DNA of 19,948 bases from Spirogloea muscicola (taxonomy: Eukaryota; Streptophyta; Zygnematophyceae; Spirogloeales; Spirogloeaceae), in the NCBI GenBank assembly GCA_009602725.1, contig WELB01000085.1, positions 188,327-208,274 on the forward strand, in the 5' to 3' direction. Position 1 is the stretch's first letter; every line of letters starts with the position of its first letter. This document shows positions 19,544-19,948 of the stretch, in pieces. The notes beneath the pieces were generated by a model. That model saw only the letters and a list, made by a program, of their open reading frames with translations, searched no databases and was not told the DNA's origin. The translations under genes and the position numbers were made by a program.

Positions 19544-19948
19544 CTCCGACTGCGCTGTGGTGAAGAGGTCGCTAACGTCGGCCAGCGTGAGCGTGTCCAT
19601 CTCACGCTGGCTGGCCTTGAGGAGCACCGCCGCCTGCTGCAGGCCGTCTGCCTCGCGGCGCCGCCGCAAGCTCTCTACCCGCTCCTCCACCGTGTCGCCA
19701 ATCTACCACAATCAGAGGATGTTGGAGTAAGCCCCCTCAAAGACTAGTATAAATATCCTCAAAGACTAGTATAACTCTTGGAAGAGACATAAAAATTATC
19801 CATACACTTTGTATAGAGTGACAATTATGCTACCAAAACGTCATAGAAGTTGCAGAAGAAGAGCAATGCTCACAATGAAGCGGTGGACAAAGGTGGGCCT
19901 GGACTGGCCAATGCGGTGCACGCGGTTCACGGCCTGAGCCTCTGCTGC
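19544..19948 (-). CDS. SNF2-family helicase, SHPRH-like C-terminal end (5' partial)
   Basis: Exons on the minus strand: 19948-19874 (open at the window edge) and from 19702 leftward, separated by a 171-nt intron. The first exon encodes AAEAQAVNRVHRIGQSRP, helicase motif VI of SNF2 ATPases, then TFVHRFI. The second continues IGDTVEERVESLRRR and ends with LTLADVSDLF. That motif matches the C-terminus of plant SHPRH-like helicase/RING proteins (Arabidopsis At2g40770 as I recall it ends LTLKDLESLF). SHPRH/Rad5-type proteins remodel chromatin and ubiquitinate PCNA during DNA damage tolerance; the RING and the rest of the ATPase lie outside the window. Without further splicing the frame stops at 19328-19330, overlapping the F-box exon in another frame. 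With a donor at 19543 (GAG|GTCAAG) it joins the F-box exon in phase. Confidence 0.85.
19735..19774. repeat. Perfect 18-bp direct repeat in the helicase intron
   Basis: CCTCAAAGACTAGTATAA occurs at 19735-19752 and 19757-19774, separated by ATAT (22-bp period). Both copies are inside the intron 19703-19873, in unusually AT-rich sequence. Confidence 0.9.

Noticed and set aside
1-19948. A novel defence system, mobile element, CRISPR array or prokaryotic operon
   Set aside because: All confident coding sequence belongs to conserved, intron-rich eukaryotic genes; no terminal repeats, transposase, integrase, spacer array or rRNA/tRNA was seen.

Overview
This is nuclear DNA of a photosynthetic eukaryote, most likely a green alga. 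A chlorophyte such as a trebouxiophyte is my best guess, but that is inference. The support is four intron-rich genes (38 proposed GT-AG introns, roughly 100-640 nt), two proteins of plant plastid type with Arg/Ser/Ala-rich leaders, very GC-rich first exons, and TGTAA motifs (the green-algal poly(A) signal) downstream of two genes. Nothing is prokaryotic, viral or mobile.

Layout. (1) 1-5724 (+): plant-type chloroplast NAD kinase (NADK2 family), 11 exons, 5' end outside the window. (2) 5725-6181: convergent intergenic stretch with two hairpins. (3) 6182-7166 (-): a three-exon gene for an Asterix/WDR83OS-type ER membrane protein. (4) 7167-8541: divergent promoter and 5' UTR region. (5) 8542-14818 (+): complete 18-exon ABC half-transporter of the plastid TAP1/ABCB26 type. 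(6) 14819-15776: convergent intergenic stretch. (7) 15777-19418 (-): F-box/leucine-rich-repeat gene. (8) 19544-19948 (-): C-terminal end of a SNF2 helicase resembling plant SHPRH-like proteins, running off the window.

Exon boundaries were derived by hand from GT-AG signals, reading phase and recalled family sequence. Every join preserves frame, and the models give 1152 residues (NADK, incomplete), 121 (Asterix), 788 (ABC) and 482 (F-box/LRR from the first assigned exon).

The genes look like an ordinary eukaryotic neighbourhood rather than a functional cluster. The most unusual point is at the right end. The F-box reading frame has no ATG of its own. It can be joined in frame to the helicase tail either by a 125-nt intron or by one missing base in a run of seven G. 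A SNF2 helicase-F-box-LRR fusion protein is therefore possible. A second point of interest is an optional in-frame 57-nt segment next to the catalytic core of the NAD kinase.
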